Made by a program: the position numbers and the translations under genes. Shown here one piece after another: positions 1-8,955 of a stretch of DNA of 64,000 nucleotides. The first letter of the stretch is position 1, and each line of letters starts with the position of its first letter. This DNA comes from JBEKCB01 sp052139675 (GTDB taxonomy: Bacteria > Planctomycetota > Brocadiia > CAIUPP01). The stretch covers positions 8,682 through 72,681 of the forward strand of contig JBKQWE010000062.1 in NCBI GenBank assembly GCA_052139675.1. The letters run 5' to 3'. Below the pieces are notes generated by a model. That model had not been told where the DNA came from. It ran no database searches and saw nothing but the letters and a program-made list of their open reading frames with translations.

Positions 1-197
1 TGCGACATGGCGCGCGGCACGCCGATCAGGTCGCAGCTCACGACGACGGCGGTGACGCCGCCTTGCTCCACCGCCATGGCCCGCGCCCAAAGCCGGTCGC
101 GCACGGCGATGGAGTGCCGGTTGCGGAACGGGCCGAAGCCGGCGAGGTCCACGCCCACGCGCGGCGTGATGTCGCGCCTGCCGAATCCGATCCTCAT
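1..197 (-). CDS. Neutral ceramidase-like protein, N-terminal fragment
   Basis: The reading frame starts at 197 with ATG and runs off the left edge of the window, so only about 65 codons are visible. The protein begins MRIGFGRRDITPRVGVDLAG and continues with an arginine/aspartate-rich stretch ending in VVVSCDLIG. This pattern is typical of the N-terminal domain of neutral/alkaline non-lysosomal ceramidase-like proteins, which are common in PVC-type bacteria. It starts 6 bp after the stop of the aminotransferase gene and is probably cotranscribed with it. The catalytic serine and metal ligands lie outside the window, so enzymatic activity cannot be judged. Confidence 0.7.
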   Translation of the reverse strand, partial: MRIGFGRRDITPRVGVDLAGFGPFRNRHSIAVRDRLWARAMAVEQGGVTAVVVSCDLIGVPRAMS

Positions 198-203
198 GGC
201 CGT

Positions 204-1463
204 TCAGCCTTTTGCCTTGTCCGACTTCAAGAGCTCGGCGCGGTGCTCGTAGATCTTTACGATGGCGTCCGTCAGGAGGCCGGCTCGCGCCGGCGGGCAG
301 GCGAAGAAGCGCCAGCCGGTCCCGATGGCGCGGTCCTTCCAGAGGGCGTCGGCCACGGGCAGGTCCCAGCGCGACGGCGTGATCGCCTTGACGTACGCCG
401 GGCTCAGCTTATGCCGCCTCTTGAGTTGGGGAGAATAGAGGTCGCTGTGCGAAAGCGGCGCGTAGGTGCCCCCGAAGCCGACGCCCAGTTCCGCGGAAAG
501 AGCGCGGCGGAACGCGGCGCCGCTCAGGCCGTCGAACGCCTCCTTGTCGTACAGGAAGACGAAGCAGTATCCGCACTGGCGCGTGATGCGCTTGTCGCGG
601 CGCAACGGCCGCACGCCGGGCGCCGCGGCGACGGCTTTGTCGAGCGCCAGGCCGTTGCGGTCAATCACCGGCGCGTTCTTCCGGAAGGCGGCCAGTTGCC
701 CGCGCAGGACCGCCGCCTCGAAACCGCTCATGCGGAAATTCCCGCTGTGGATCCGATAGCCCGGCTTGAACTCGCGGCCGCACGCCTTCAGGCTGAGCGC
801 CTTCCAATAATAGTCCTCTTTCTGCATCAGCAGGCAGCCGCCTTCGCCGCCGGTGACCAGCTTGGACATCTGGAAGCTGTACGACCCGAAATCGCCCATC
901 GTCCCGGCGCCGTGGCCGTCCCACTGCGAGCCGTGCGCATGGGCGCAGTCCTCGATGATGTGGAGATGATGCTTCTTTGCGATGCGCCGGATCGCGTCCA
1001 TATCGGCCATGCGATGGTAGAGGTGCACGGGAATAATCGCGCGCGTCCGCCGCGTGACGGCCTGTTCCGCCTTCAACGGGTCAATGCACAGCGTCTCGGG
1101 ATCCACGTCCACCATGATCGGCACGGCGTTGACGTCGCACACCACCGCGGCGGTGGCCTGCCAGGTCAGGCCGGGGACGATCACTTCGTCGCCGGCTCCG
1201 ATGTCCAGCGCCTCCAGGGCAACCTGCATGGAATGGGTCCCGTTCGTGACCAGGGCGCAGTACCTGGACTTGCTGAACGCCGCCCATTCCTTTCGGAATG
1301 CCGTGGCCATCGTCTGCGTCGCCTCCGGCCAGTCATCCCACGTGCCGCTCTTGTACGTCTGCACAAGATACTTCAGCTCCAGGTCGCGCCGCCGCGGAAA
1401 GCGGCACTCGCGCTGGAGATTCCTGGCGACCGGAACGCCGCCGAGAACCGCAAGCTTGCTCAT
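204..1463 (-). CDS. DegT/DnrJ/EryC1/StrS family PLP-dependent aminotransferase
   Basis: This 419-residue protein has the fold-type I sugar aminotransferase pattern. NGTHSMQVALEAL near residue 95 is the cofactor-phosphate region, EDCAHAHG holds the Asp that contacts the pyridine nitrogen, and SFQMSKLVTGGEGG contains the Schiff-base lysine. That last motif is close to the AHBA synthase / StsC-like branch. Family members transaminate keto-sugars, inososes or related cyclic ketones. It leads a short operon with the ceramidase-like gene. A strong promoter (TTGACA-17-TAGATT) sits upstream, divergent from the TPR membrane protein. The actual substrate is unknown. Confidence 0.9.
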   Translation of the reverse strand: MSKLAVLGGVPVARNLQRECRFPRRRDLELKYLVQTYKSGTWDDWPEATQTMATAFRKEWAAFSKSRYCALVTNGTHSMQVALEALDIGAGDEVIVPGLTWQATAAVVCDVNAVPIMVDVDPETLCIDPLKAEQAVTRRTRAIIPVHLYHRMADMDAIRRIAKKHHLHIIEDCAHAHGSQWDGHGAGTMGDFGSYSFQMSKLVTGGEGGCLLMQKEDYYWKALSLKACGREFKPGYRIHSGNFRMSGFEAAVLRGQLAAFRKNAPVIDRNGLALDKAVAAAPGVRPLRRDKRITRQCGYCFVFLYDKEAFDGLSGAAFRRALSAELGVGFGGTYAPLSHSDLYSPQLKRRHKLSPAYVKAITPSRWDLPVADALWKDRAIGTGWRFFACPPARAGLLTDAIVKIYEHRAELLKSDKAKG

Positions 1464-1514
1464 GATATTTCTCCTCAGTACGAGATCGCGCGACGGTTGG
1501 GCATCACGCGCCGC

Positions 1515-1543
1515 AATCTAGCGAGTGAGGTCAGCCCTGTCAA
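1515..1543 (-). promoter_or_regulatory. Sigma70-type promoter of the DegT operon
   Basis: Read on the minus strand the hexamers are TTGACA and TAGATT with a 17 bp spacer. The predicted start of transcription is about 45 bp upstream of the DegT ATG. Confidence 0.7.
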
Positions 1544-1567
1544 GCAATTCTCCATGTGGAGTCGTGA

Positions 1568-3523
1568 ATGAGCGGATGTTATACTGCGCCGGTCAAGCCT
1601 GCGCAGCCCGGCGTAGAAGAGAGCGCGAAAGACACGAAGAACGTGACCGATAAAGTGTCCGTCCCTGGTTCACGCACGCTCCTTCAGGCGGCTTCGGACG
1701 CCGGCAAGCCGACCGCGGCGCAGCGCGAATTCCTCCTGACGGCACTGATCCTGGTCGCTGCGCTGCTGGTCTATATCCCGGCGATGCAGGGCGGCTTCTT
1801 CTGGGATGACCACAGTTTTCTGGTTCGCAGCGAGCTCATTCACGCCCGCGACGGCCTTCGGCGCTTCTGGCTGACCACGGAGGCGCAGGACTACTTCCCG
1901 CTGACGTCCACGATGCTCTGGATCGAGTGGCGGCTCTGGGGCGCTGGCGCGGCCGGGTACCACGCAGTCAACGTGCTGCTCCACGCAGCCGCCGCGGTGC
2001 TGGTCTGGCGAGCGCTCCGAAGACTGAACGTTCCGGGCGCGTGGCTGGCCGGGATGCTCTTCGCGGTCCACCCGGTGGCGGCGGCTTCGGCCGCATGGAT
2101 CACCGAGGGCAAGAACACGCTGCCGATGGCGCTCGGCCTGCTTTCGGTCATGGCCTGGCTGACGTTCGAGGAGCGCGCGGAAAGGCCGCCCGGGACGGCG
2201 AGCCGCGCGAAGGGCTGGTACGCGCTGGCGATGGCGCTGTTCCTGCTCGCCCTGCTGGCGAAGACCTCCGTGGTCATGCTGCCGGCGGTCTTTCTGCTCT
2301 GCGCGTGGTGGCGGCGCGGGCGAATTTCCGGGAAGGACCTGCTCCGCACGGTCCCATTCTTCGCCCTGTCGCTGGGACTGGGGCTGGTGACGATGTGGTT
2401 CCAGAAGCACAACGTCATCGGCGCGACGCTGGTCCGGCCGGAGGGCATCTCCTCGCGCCTGGCCGCGGCCGGATGGATGGCCTGGTTCTACCTCTTCAAG
2501 CTGCTGCTGCCCGCCGGCCTGTGCGTCATCTACCCGCGCTGGGAGGTGGACGGGGCGATCTGGCTCGCGTTTGCGCCGCTGGCGATTCTCGCGGCGGGAC
2601 TCGCGCTGCTCTGGCTGCGCCGAGAGAAATGGGGCCGGGCGCCGTTATTCGCGGCGGCGTATTTCCTCATCATGCTGCTGCCGGTGCTCGGGTTCGCGGA
2701 CATGGCGTTCATGAGGTTCTCGCTGGTCGCGGACCATTTCCAATACGCGGCGATGATCGGCGTGATTGCCTTCGCCGCAGCGCTGCTGGGCCGCTTAGCC
2801 GAGGCCGCTGGCTGGAGAGGTTTTGCGGGCAAGTTCGCCGCCGCCGGATGCGTGGCTGTCCTGGCGGGCCTGACCTGGCCTCGCGCAGGACTGTACGGAG
2901 ACGAGGAGCGGCTGTGGAAGGATAACCTGGCGAAGAGCCCGGCGCCCATCGCGGCGCGGCTGGCGTGGCGCCACCTGGGCGATACGTATGTCCGCGCGGG
3001 CCGCTACGGCGAGGCGCTCGATAGCTTCGACCGCTGCATCGCGCTCGAGCCCGGCTCCGCCGACGCCTATTACGACCGGGCCGCCGTTTACTCCGACCTC
3101 GGCCGATATGACCGCGCGATCGGGGATTATGACAAGGTGATCGCGCTGTACCCGAACTCCGCCGCCGGGTACAACAACCGCGGCAATGCCTGCGCCGCCG
3201 CCGGCCGGTTGCAGGACGCGGTGCGCGATTACGAGAAGGCCATGGCGCTCGAGCCGCGCTCCGCCTTGCCCTGGTTCAACCGCGGGAACGCGCGCAGGCA
3301 GCTCGGGCGCACCGCTGAAGCGATCCCGGATTTCACCGAGGCGATCGCGCTCAGGCCGGAGTACCCGGAGGCGTACAACAACCGCGCGGCGGCCTATTTC
3401 GAGCTTCGGGAATACGCCAGGGCCCGCGCGGATATCGAAATGTGCGCGCGGCTCGGCGGCCGGCCCGACCCGGCGCTGGTGCAGGCGCTGGCGGCAGCCT
3501 CCGAACAGAGAGATTCCAGATAA
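1568..3523 (+). CDS. TMTC-like polytopic membrane protein with C-terminal TPR repeats
   Basis: 651 residues. After a soluble N-terminus of about 55 residues comes a hydrophobic helix and the loop GGFFWDDHSFL, whose Asp pair in the first extracytoplasmic loop is typical of GT-C glycosyltransferases related to TMTC and protein O-mannosyltransferases. About ten membrane helices follow to near residue 450. The last 180 residues are TPR units with the signatures AxxxYDRAAxYxxLGxYxxAI and NRGNA. A GGAG ribosome-binding site lies 6 bp before the ATG. It probably transfers sugar from a polyprenyl carrier outside the membrane, with the TPR part as protein-interaction module. The acceptor is unknown. 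It ends convergently with the HD-GYP gene. Confidence 0.85.
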   Translation: MSGCYTAPVKPAQPGVEESAKDTKNVTDKVSVPGSRTLLQAASDAGKPTAAQREFLLTALILVAALLVYIPAMQGGFFWDDHSFLVRSELIHARDGLRRFWLTTEAQDYFPLTSTMLWIEWRLWGAGAAGYHAVNVLLHAAAAVLVWRALRRLNVPGAWLAGMLFAVHPVAAASAAWITEGKNTLPMALGLLSVMAWLTFEERAERPPGTASRAKGWYALAMALFLLALLAKTSVVMLPAVFLLCAWWRRGRISGKDLLRTVPFFALSLGLGLVTMWFQKHNVIGATLVRPEGISSRLAAAGWMAWFYLFKLLLPAGLCVIYPRWEVDGAIWLAFAPLAILAAGLALLWLRREKWGRAPLFAAAYFLIMLLPVLGFADMAFMRFSLVADHFQYAAMIGVIAFAAALLGRLAEAAGWRGFAGKFAAAGCVAVLAGLTWPRAGLYGDEERLWKDNLAKSPAPIAARLAWRHLGDTYVRAGRYGEALDSFDRCIALEPGSADAYYDRAAVYSDLGRYDRAIGDYDKVIALYPNSAAGYNNRGNACAAAGRLQDAVRDYEKAMALEPRSALPWFNRGNARRQLGRTAEAIPDFTEAIALRPEYPEAYNNRAAAYFELREYARARADIEMCARLGGRPDPALVQALAAASEQRDSR

Positions 3524-3597
3524 CCGGCGATTCTCCGGGCCGGCGACCCCGGTGGTGGATCATGGTCGCCCGCCGCCGGCGTCCTTTCGTCCGGCGC

Positions 3598-4626
3598 TCA
3601 TCGGACAGTGATGGACTCGATGCAGCCGAGCACTTCGACGTCCCAGACTCCGGCGGATGCGCCCTGGCGGAGGAGCGCCATGGCCTCGCGCCACGGCAAC
3701 GCTTTACGGTAGGGGCGGTCGGTAGTGAGCGCGTCGAAGGCGTCGCACGCGGCCATGATGCGCACCGGCAGCGTGACGGCGTCGCCGGAAAGCCCGTCCG
3801 GATAACCGCCGCCGTCCGGCCGCTCGTGGTGATGGCGGATGAGGTCGAGGACCGGCTGAAGCGTCTTCAGCCCGTTGCAGATCCGCTCGCCGGCATCCGG
3901 ATGGCGGCGGACCAGCTCCATCTCCTCGGGGTTCAGGCTTCCCGGCTTGTTCAGAATTGCGTCCGGCGTGCTGATCTTGCCGATATCGTGCAGGATGGCG
4001 CCGCGGCTCAGTTGGCGGCGAACTGCTTCGTCGAGGCCCATGACTCGCGCGACCTCGGAGACCAGCGATCCCACTCGTTCAATGTGGCCGCCCGTGCAAT
4101 GATCCCTGGCTTCGACCGCGCGGGCGAGCGCGAAGAGGACCTGCTCCGCCCGATCCAACTGGTCCTGGAGCAGCTTCATGCGCAGCATCGCCCGGATGCG
4201 AGCCATGCCCTCGGTCTTCCGGAACGGCTTGGTCAGGTACTCGTCCGCACCGGCATCCAGGCCCTCCTCCTGCTCGCGCGAGGAAGTCAGCGCGGAAAGG
4301 AGGATGACCGGGAGAAGCTCCGTGGCGGGGTCGGACTTCAGCCGGTGGCACAACTCGATGCCGTCCATGACGGGCATCCGGACATCGCACAGGACCAGGT
4401 CCGGCGGAGACTCCCGGATCATCTCCAGCGCCTCGGCGCCGTCGCGCGCATGCGAGACGGCGTATCGGCTCATCTCGCAGAACCTTCCCACGATCGCGTG
4501 AACCGTCGGGTCGTCGTCCACCACCAGGATTCGCGCGCCCGACAGGCGCAGGGGCCCGTTTCCGGAGAGGGAGTTCCCCGCCGGCGCAACAGCGTCCTCG
4601 GTTTTGACGCGCTCAAGGGAATCCAT
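3598..4626 (-). CDS. Response regulator with HD-GYP domain (cyclic-di-GMP phosphodiesterase type)
   Basis: The 342-residue protein has an N-terminal receiver domain (ILVVDDDPTVHAIV, phospho-acceptor Asp in LVLCDVRMPVMDG, Lys in YLTKPF) and a C-terminal HD-GYP domain with HDIGK and HHERPDGGGYPDGL. The HD and GYP residues needed for metal binding and c-di-GMP hydrolysis are all present. The ATG at 4626 is preferred because GGGGAG precedes it; an upstream GTG at 4665 would add 13 residues of unlikely composition. It lies downstream of mgtA on the same strand, but nothing links the two functionally. No cognate kinase gene is adjacent. Confidence 0.9.
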   Translation of the reverse strand: MDSLERVKTEDAVAPAGNSLSGNGPLRLSGARILVVDDDPTVHAIVGRFCEMSRYAVSHARDGAEALEMIRESPPDLVLCDVRMPVMDGIELCHRLKSDPATELLPVILLSALTSSREQEEGLDAGADEYLTKPFRKTEGMARIRAMLRMKLLQDQLDRAEQVLFALARAVEARDHCTGGHIERVGSLVSEVARVMGLDEAVRRQLSRGAILHDIGKISTPDAILNKPGSLNPEEMELVRRHPDAGERICNGLKTLQPVLDLIRHHHERPDGGGYPDGLSGDAVTLPVRIMAACDAFDALTTDRPYRKALPWREAMALLRQGASAGVWDVEVLGCIESITVR

Positions 4627-4783
4627 CGCGCTCCCCGCCCAATTCCGTGGATAGACCGCAAGCACCCGCTTGGGACGGCGTTCCTTCCAATCGGCCTCAC
4701 TTCCATGAGTATCGGGAAATAGCGGGACGGATAAAGGATTATCCGGAGGCGGCGCGCCGGGCGCTTATTTCCGGCCGGCGCTC

Positions 4784-7432
4784 TCAAATCCAGGTCTTGC
4801 GGATCAGCCAGACCTTGATGAGCTGAGTCAGCACGATATAGAACAGGAGGGTCAGGACCAGCAGCGGCCAGTAAAGCCCCGGCAGCGCCTCGAGCTTGAG
4901 GTAGGACGCGACCGGCGAGAACGGCAGGTACACGCCGACGCCCATGACGATCGCGGAGCTGAGGATGAGCGGCCAGCTTGCGCGGCTCTGGATGAACGGA
5001 ATCTTGTTCGTGCGGATGACGTGGATGATGAGCGTCTGCGTCAGCAGCGACTCCACGAACCAGCCGGTCTGGAACAGGGAGACGTGCGCCAGGTCCCGGC
5101 ATTTGAACAGGTAGAACATCAGGGCATAGGTGGTGTAATCGAAGATGGAGCTGATCGGGCCGATGAAGAGGATGAAGCGGCTGATCTCGCCCATCGTCCA
5201 GGGGCGCGGCTTGGCGATCTGCTCCGGGTCCACCTCGTCGGTCGGGATGGCGACCTGGGAAAAATCGTAGAGGACGTTGTTGGTCAAAATCTGGAGTGAG
5301 GTCATGGGAAGCCACTGGAACAGGATGCTGGCGCCGAGGACGCTGAACATGTTGCCGAAGTTGGAACTGGCGCCCATGCGGACGTACTTGATGATGTTGG
5401 CGAAAACCTTGCGGCCTTCCAGCACGCCTTCCTCCAGGACCATGAGGCTTTTTTCGAGGAGGATCACGTCGGCGGATTCCTTGGCGATGTCCACGGCGGT
5501 ATCCACGGAAATGCCCACGTCGGCGGCGCGCAGCCCGGGCGCATCGTTGATGCCGTCGCCGAGGAACCCGACGACGTGCTTGCGGCTCTGGAGCGCCTTG
5601 ATCACGCGCTGCTTGTGGGCCGGCGAAAGCCGCGCGAAGACGGTGGTCTTCTCCGCCGCCTCGCCGAGCTGCTCATCGGTCATCGTCTCGATCTGGCCGC
5701 CGAGGAGCATCACGTCGGTCGGCAGGCCCACCTCGTGGCAGACCTTGCAGGTCACCAGTTCGTTGTCGCCGGTGAGCACCTTCACCGCGATGCCGTGCTT
5801 CTGCAGCGCGATCAGCGCCGGGCCGGCGCTCTCCTTGGGCGGGTCCAGGAAAACCATGTACCCTTTGAGGACCAGGTCCTTCTCGTCTTCCCGGGAATAG
5901 GCGCTCTTCTGCTCCAGGTCCTTGTAGGCCACCGCCAGCACGCGGAAGCCGTCCTCGCACAGCGCGTTGTGTTCCTCGCGCATGTCGTCAACGAAGATTT
6001 TCTCCATCGGATAGAACTTGCCGGCGTACTCGAACTGCGAGCAGCGCCGGAAGATTTCCTCGGACGCGCCCTTGGTGATCAGCCGATAGCGCCCCTCCGG
6101 CGTCTTGACCACCACCGACATCATCTTGCGCTGAAAATCGAAGGGGATCTCGTCGGCCTTTTCGTAGCCGGTAATCGTCACCTCTTTCGGGTCCGCCTCG
6201 TGGGCGAGGATGGCGCGGTCCAGCACGTTTTTCAGCCCGGTCTGGAAATAGCTGTTCAGGTACGCCATGGCCATGACCTCGTCATTCTCCTTGCGGAACA
6301 CATCGAAGTGTTTCTCGAGAATGACGTGGTCCATCGTGAGCGTGCCGGTCTTGTCGGTGCAGAGGATGTCCATCGCGCCGAAGTTCTGGATCGAGGGCAG
6401 GCGCTTGACGATCACCTTCTTCCGCGACATCACGATGGCGCCCTTGGAGAGGCAGACCGTCACGATCATGGGCAGCATTTCGGGCGTCAGCCCCACGGCC
6501 ACCGACAGCGCGAAGAAGAAGGCGCTCTTCCAGTCGTGCTTGGTCAGCCCGTTGATCAGGAACACCAGCGGGACCATGACCATCATGAAGCGGAGCATCA
6601 GCCACGTGAACCGGCTGATGCCTTTGTCGAAGCTGGTCTGGACCGTCTGCGTCACAATGGCGCTGGCCATGCTGCCCATGTAGGTCCGGCCGCCGGTCGC
6701 CACGACGAGCGCCACGGCGGTGCCGCTCTCGACGGTCGTGCCCAGGAAGCAGACGTTGGCCAGGTCCACCGGCGAAGCGCCGGCGCCGCCGTTCTGCAGC
6801 GTGCTGAATTTCTCGGAGGGCATGGACTCGCCGGTGAGGAAGCTCTGGAGCAGGAACAGGTCCTTGCAACTGACCAGGCGGATGTCGGCGGGGATCATGT
6901 CGCCGGCGGCGAGTTTGATGACGTCGCCGGGCACGAGCTGGCCCAGCGGCAGCTCGCTCGCCTGGCCCTCGCGGATGACCGTGGCGGTGACCTTGATCAT
7001 CGCCTTGAGCTTGGCGGCGGCCGAGTCGGCGCGCACCTCCTGCGTGAACCGCAGCGTGACCGCCAGGACGAGCAGCGCCAGCATCACGTACGCGCCGGCG
7101 CGGTCCGAAGGCTCGTCCGCCGTGAGATAAGTCACCGTGGCGAGGACCAGCAGGAGGATCACCAGCGGGTTGACGACCGCCTTGCCCAGGATGGCCAGGC
7201 GGGTGTGCTGCTTTTCCTGCCCCAGGGCGTTCGGCCCGTACTGCTCCAGCCGGCGCTGCGCCTCTTCCTGCGTGAGCCCTTGCGGCGAGCTCTGGACCTT
7301 CAGAAAGAGTTCCTCCGGGCTGAGCTTCGCCGCCTCCAGAAGTTCCGGCGAGACCTGGATCTTCTGGAAGGATTTCTTCTCCATGAACCGCAGCAGGACC
7401 TTCGGCAGGACCGACGTGGGTAAGATGCTCAT
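4784..7432 (-). CDS. mgtA: Magnesium-translocating P-type ATPase
   Basis: 882 residues with the P-type (P3B) architecture: an N-terminal cation-ATPase domain, an actuator domain with LTGES, the phosphorylation motif DKTGTLT, the nucleotide-binding domain and the hinge GDGINDAPGLRAADVGIS, and about ten membrane helices. The C-terminal NNVLYDFSQ segment is characteristic of MgtA/MgtB magnesium importers. The ATG at 7432 is chosen because GGAGG lies 6 bp upstream; an earlier ATG at 7510 lacks such a site. No magnesium riboswitch leader was recognised in the roughly 200 bp divergent region shared with the isomerase gene. Confidence 0.93.
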   Translation of the reverse strand: MSILPTSVLPKVLLRFMEKKSFQKIQVSPELLEAAKLSPEELFLKVQSSPQGLTQEEAQRRLEQYGPNALGQEKQHTRLAILGKAVVNPLVILLLVLATVTYLTADEPSDRAGAYVMLALLVLAVTLRFTQEVRADSAAAKLKAMIKVTATVIREGQASELPLGQLVPGDVIKLAAGDMIPADIRLVSCKDLFLLQSFLTGESMPSEKFSTLQNGGAGASPVDLANVCFLGTTVESGTAVALVVATGGRTYMGSMASAIVTQTVQTSFDKGISRFTWLMLRFMMVMVPLVFLINGLTKHDWKSAFFFALSVAVGLTPEMLPMIVTVCLSKGAIVMSRKKVIVKRLPSIQNFGAMDILCTDKTGTLTMDHVILEKHFDVFRKENDEVMAMAYLNSYFQTGLKNVLDRAILAHEADPKEVTITGYEKADEIPFDFQRKMMSVVVKTPEGRYRLITKGASEEIFRRCSQFEYAGKFYPMEKIFVDDMREEHNALCEDGFRVLAVAYKDLEQKSAYSREDEKDLVLKGYMVFLDPPKESAGPALIALQKHGIAVKVLTGDNELVTCKVCHEVGLPTDVMLLGGQIETMTDEQLGEAAEKTTVFARLSPAHKQRVIKALQSRKHVVGFLGDGINDAPGLRAADVGISVDTAVDIAKESADVILLEKSLMVLEEGVLEGRKVFANIIKYVRMGASSNFGNMFSVLGASILFQWLPMTSLQILTNNVLYDFSQVAIPTDEVDPEQIAKPRPWTMGEISRFILFIGPISSIFDYTTYALMFYLFKCRDLAHVSLFQTGWFVESLLTQTLIIHVIRTNKIPFIQSRASWPLILSSAIVMGVGVYLPFSPVASYLKLEALPGLYWPLLVLTLLFYIVLTQLIKVWLIRKTWI

Positions 7433-7555
7433 CCGGCGCCTCCGGCTGTGTTCCGACGGTTGCTCGGTTTCAAGGGCGCGAAAGTACCATATCTGCATTC
7501 GGGAGAACAAGGTTCAGGACAAACTTTTCTGCGCCGGAAGACCGGATGCGTCCAA

Positions 7556-7584
7556 TTGACTTTCTTCCGGGCCTGTGATAGAAA
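7556..7584 (+). promoter_or_regulatory. Sigma70-type promoter of the isomerase gene at 7636
   Basis: TTGACT, a 17 bp spacer and TAGAAA lie about 50 bp upstream of the start codon. Confidence 0.6.
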
Positions 7585-7635
7585 GCCAAATCCGGCTGGC
7601 AGTTTCCAGGTTTCCGCTTTTGGAAGGAGAGACGG

Positions 7636-8472
7636 ATGAAGAAGGCCATTTGCCATTACAGCTTCCATCGTCGCTGGGCGGCGGAGAAGTGGACGGCGGA
7701 GCGGCTGGCGGAGGAAGTGAAGGCGCTGGGGATCGAGTGCGTGGACTTTCACGCCGGCATGATGGCGCCCGCGGCGACCGCGGCGGAGCGCATCAAGGCG
7801 GCGCTTTCCAAGACCGGGCTGACGCTCTCGAGCCTTTCGCTGGGGAACGATTTCAACAGGGAAAACCCGAAGGAATTCAAGGCGCAGGTGGACGGCGTCA
7901 AAGAGTGGATCCGCGTGGCGGCTGAGCTGCGCGCGCCGGTCTCCCGAATTTTCGGCGGGTCGCTCGGCGAAAAGGAGCGCGGCGATCCCGCCGCGAAGGC
8001 CAAGGGCCGGCAGCGCATCCTCGACGGCCTCGGCGCGGTGGTGAAGGAAGCCGAGAAGAACGGGCTCGTCCTCGCCATCGAGAACCATGGCGGCCTGCCG
8101 TGCACCGGCGAAGAGCAGGTGGAGGTGATCCGCGCGGTCAACTCTCCGAGCCTCAAGGCGACCGTGGACGTCGGCAACTATCTCGAGGGCAACCAGGAAG
8201 CGCAGGTCGGCACGCGCGTCGCCGCGCCGCTGGCCGGTTACGTTCATTTCAAGGACGTCAAGAAGATCCCCGACGCCGCCGCGCGGTTCGGCCGGAAACT
8301 CGAGGCCTGCCCGCTGGGCGAGGGCGGCGTGGATCTCCGCGCCTGCCTCGACGCCTTGAAGAAAGCCGGCTTCGACGGCGTCGTCGCGCTGGAGTACGAA
8401 GGCACCGAAGCTGAAACGACCGGCGTGCCGAAGAGCGTGGCGCACATGAAGAAGGTCATGAAGGGCTACTGA
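7636..8472 (+). CDS. Xylose-isomerase-like TIM-barrel sugar phosphate isomerase/epimerase
   Basis: The 278-residue protein matches the AP-endonuclease-2 / xylose isomerase-like TIM-barrel family. VDFHAGMMAP is on an early strand, LAIENHGG has the metal-binding Glu, KATVDVGNYLE the Asp, YVHFKDVK the His, and VALEYEGTE the C-terminal Glu. These residues bind a divalent metal in family members that isomerise or epimerise sugars, inosose or tagatose-type compounds. GGAAGGAG lies just upstream of the ATG. The gene is monocistronic and divergent from mgtA. Substrate not predictable. Confidence 0.85.
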   Translation: MKKAICHYSFHRRWAAEKWTAERLAEEVKALGIECVDFHAGMMAPAATAAERIKAALSKTGLTLSSLSLGNDFNRENPKEFKAQVDGVKEWIRVAAELRAPVSRIFGGSLGEKERGDPAAKAKGRQRILDGLGAVVKEAEKNGLVLAIENHGGLPCTGEEQVEVIRAVNSPSLKATVDVGNYLEGNQEAQVGTRVAAPLAGYVHFKDVKKIPDAAARFGRKLEACPLGEGGVDLRACLDALKKAGFDGVVALEYEGTEAETTGVPKSVAHMKKVMKGY

Positions 8473-8787
8473 AAAACGCGAATCGCTGACGCGCAGCGGG
8501 GCCGAAGGAGCCGGCCCCGCTGCCGCGCAGATAATCCGGCCTGAATTGCAGGGCGGCCGCTTCACGCAGATGTCCCCTTGCACCTGCGGTGCGCCGCACG
8601 TTGCGAGGAAGTTGCAGCGTCGCCGGTCAACGATCTCTTTCGAATCCCGCGCGCGTTCATTCTCTCCGTGGTTCCGCTGAGCGATGCGAATCACAGCGTC
8701 GCGTCGCCGGAGACAGCATCGGCGGGCTCTAATCGCCAATGATCCCGGCCGTTCATGGCAGGGCTCAAAAAATCTTTTGTATTTTCC
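8473..8787. other. Gene-free stretch
   Basis: No credible coding frame, RNA gene or repeat was seen between the isomerase stop and the orphan promoter at 8788. Open frames here are shadows without ribosome-binding sites. Confidence 0.5.
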
Positions 8788-8815
8788 TTGACTCGGCCTG
8801 CCTTTTTACTAGAAT
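8788..8815 (+). promoter_or_regulatory. Orphan sigma70-type promoter
   Basis: TTGACT-16-TAGAAT points rightwards into a region without a plus-strand gene. The first transcribed base would be near 8822. The next feature on that strand is the hairpin at 8877-8916, so a short RNA of about 95 nt is conceivable. Confidence 0.45.
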
Positions 8816-8876
8816 GCAAAAGGACTATTTGTTGCAAACGCGAGCGTCCGACTCGGCGCGCACTTGTTAGTACAAA

Positions 8877-8916
8877 ACGCAAGGAAGGTCGGGAAGGGGC
8901 GCCCGACCTTCTGCGT
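8877..8916 (-). terminator. Inverted repeat downstream of htrA, probable terminator
   Basis: Arms AAGGTCGGG and CCCGACCTT (8885-8893 / 8902-8910) pair perfectly around an 8-nt loop. They extend outward through ACGCA/TGCGT with a small bulge. It lies 40 bp beyond the htrA stop. The flanking T tract on the minus strand is short (TTTT), so termination could be weak. It could serve either strand. Confidence 0.55.
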
Positions 8917-8955
8917 TCTTCACGTTCGCAATCTCTCCGCCCTGCGCTGCGTTGC

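Noticed and set aside
63..1571. 502-codon plus-strand frame opposite the DegT gene
   Set aside because: Arg/Ala/His-rich shadow of the aminotransferase, with no ribosome-binding site or motif.
5576..7423. 615-codon plus-strand frame opposite mgtA
   Set aside because: His/Arg/Asp-rich antisense shadow caused by high GC; mgtA motifs on the other strand are complete.
7433..7635. Magnesium riboswitch upstream of mgtA
   Set aside because: The leader is short and I could not recognise M-box or mgtA-leader helices.
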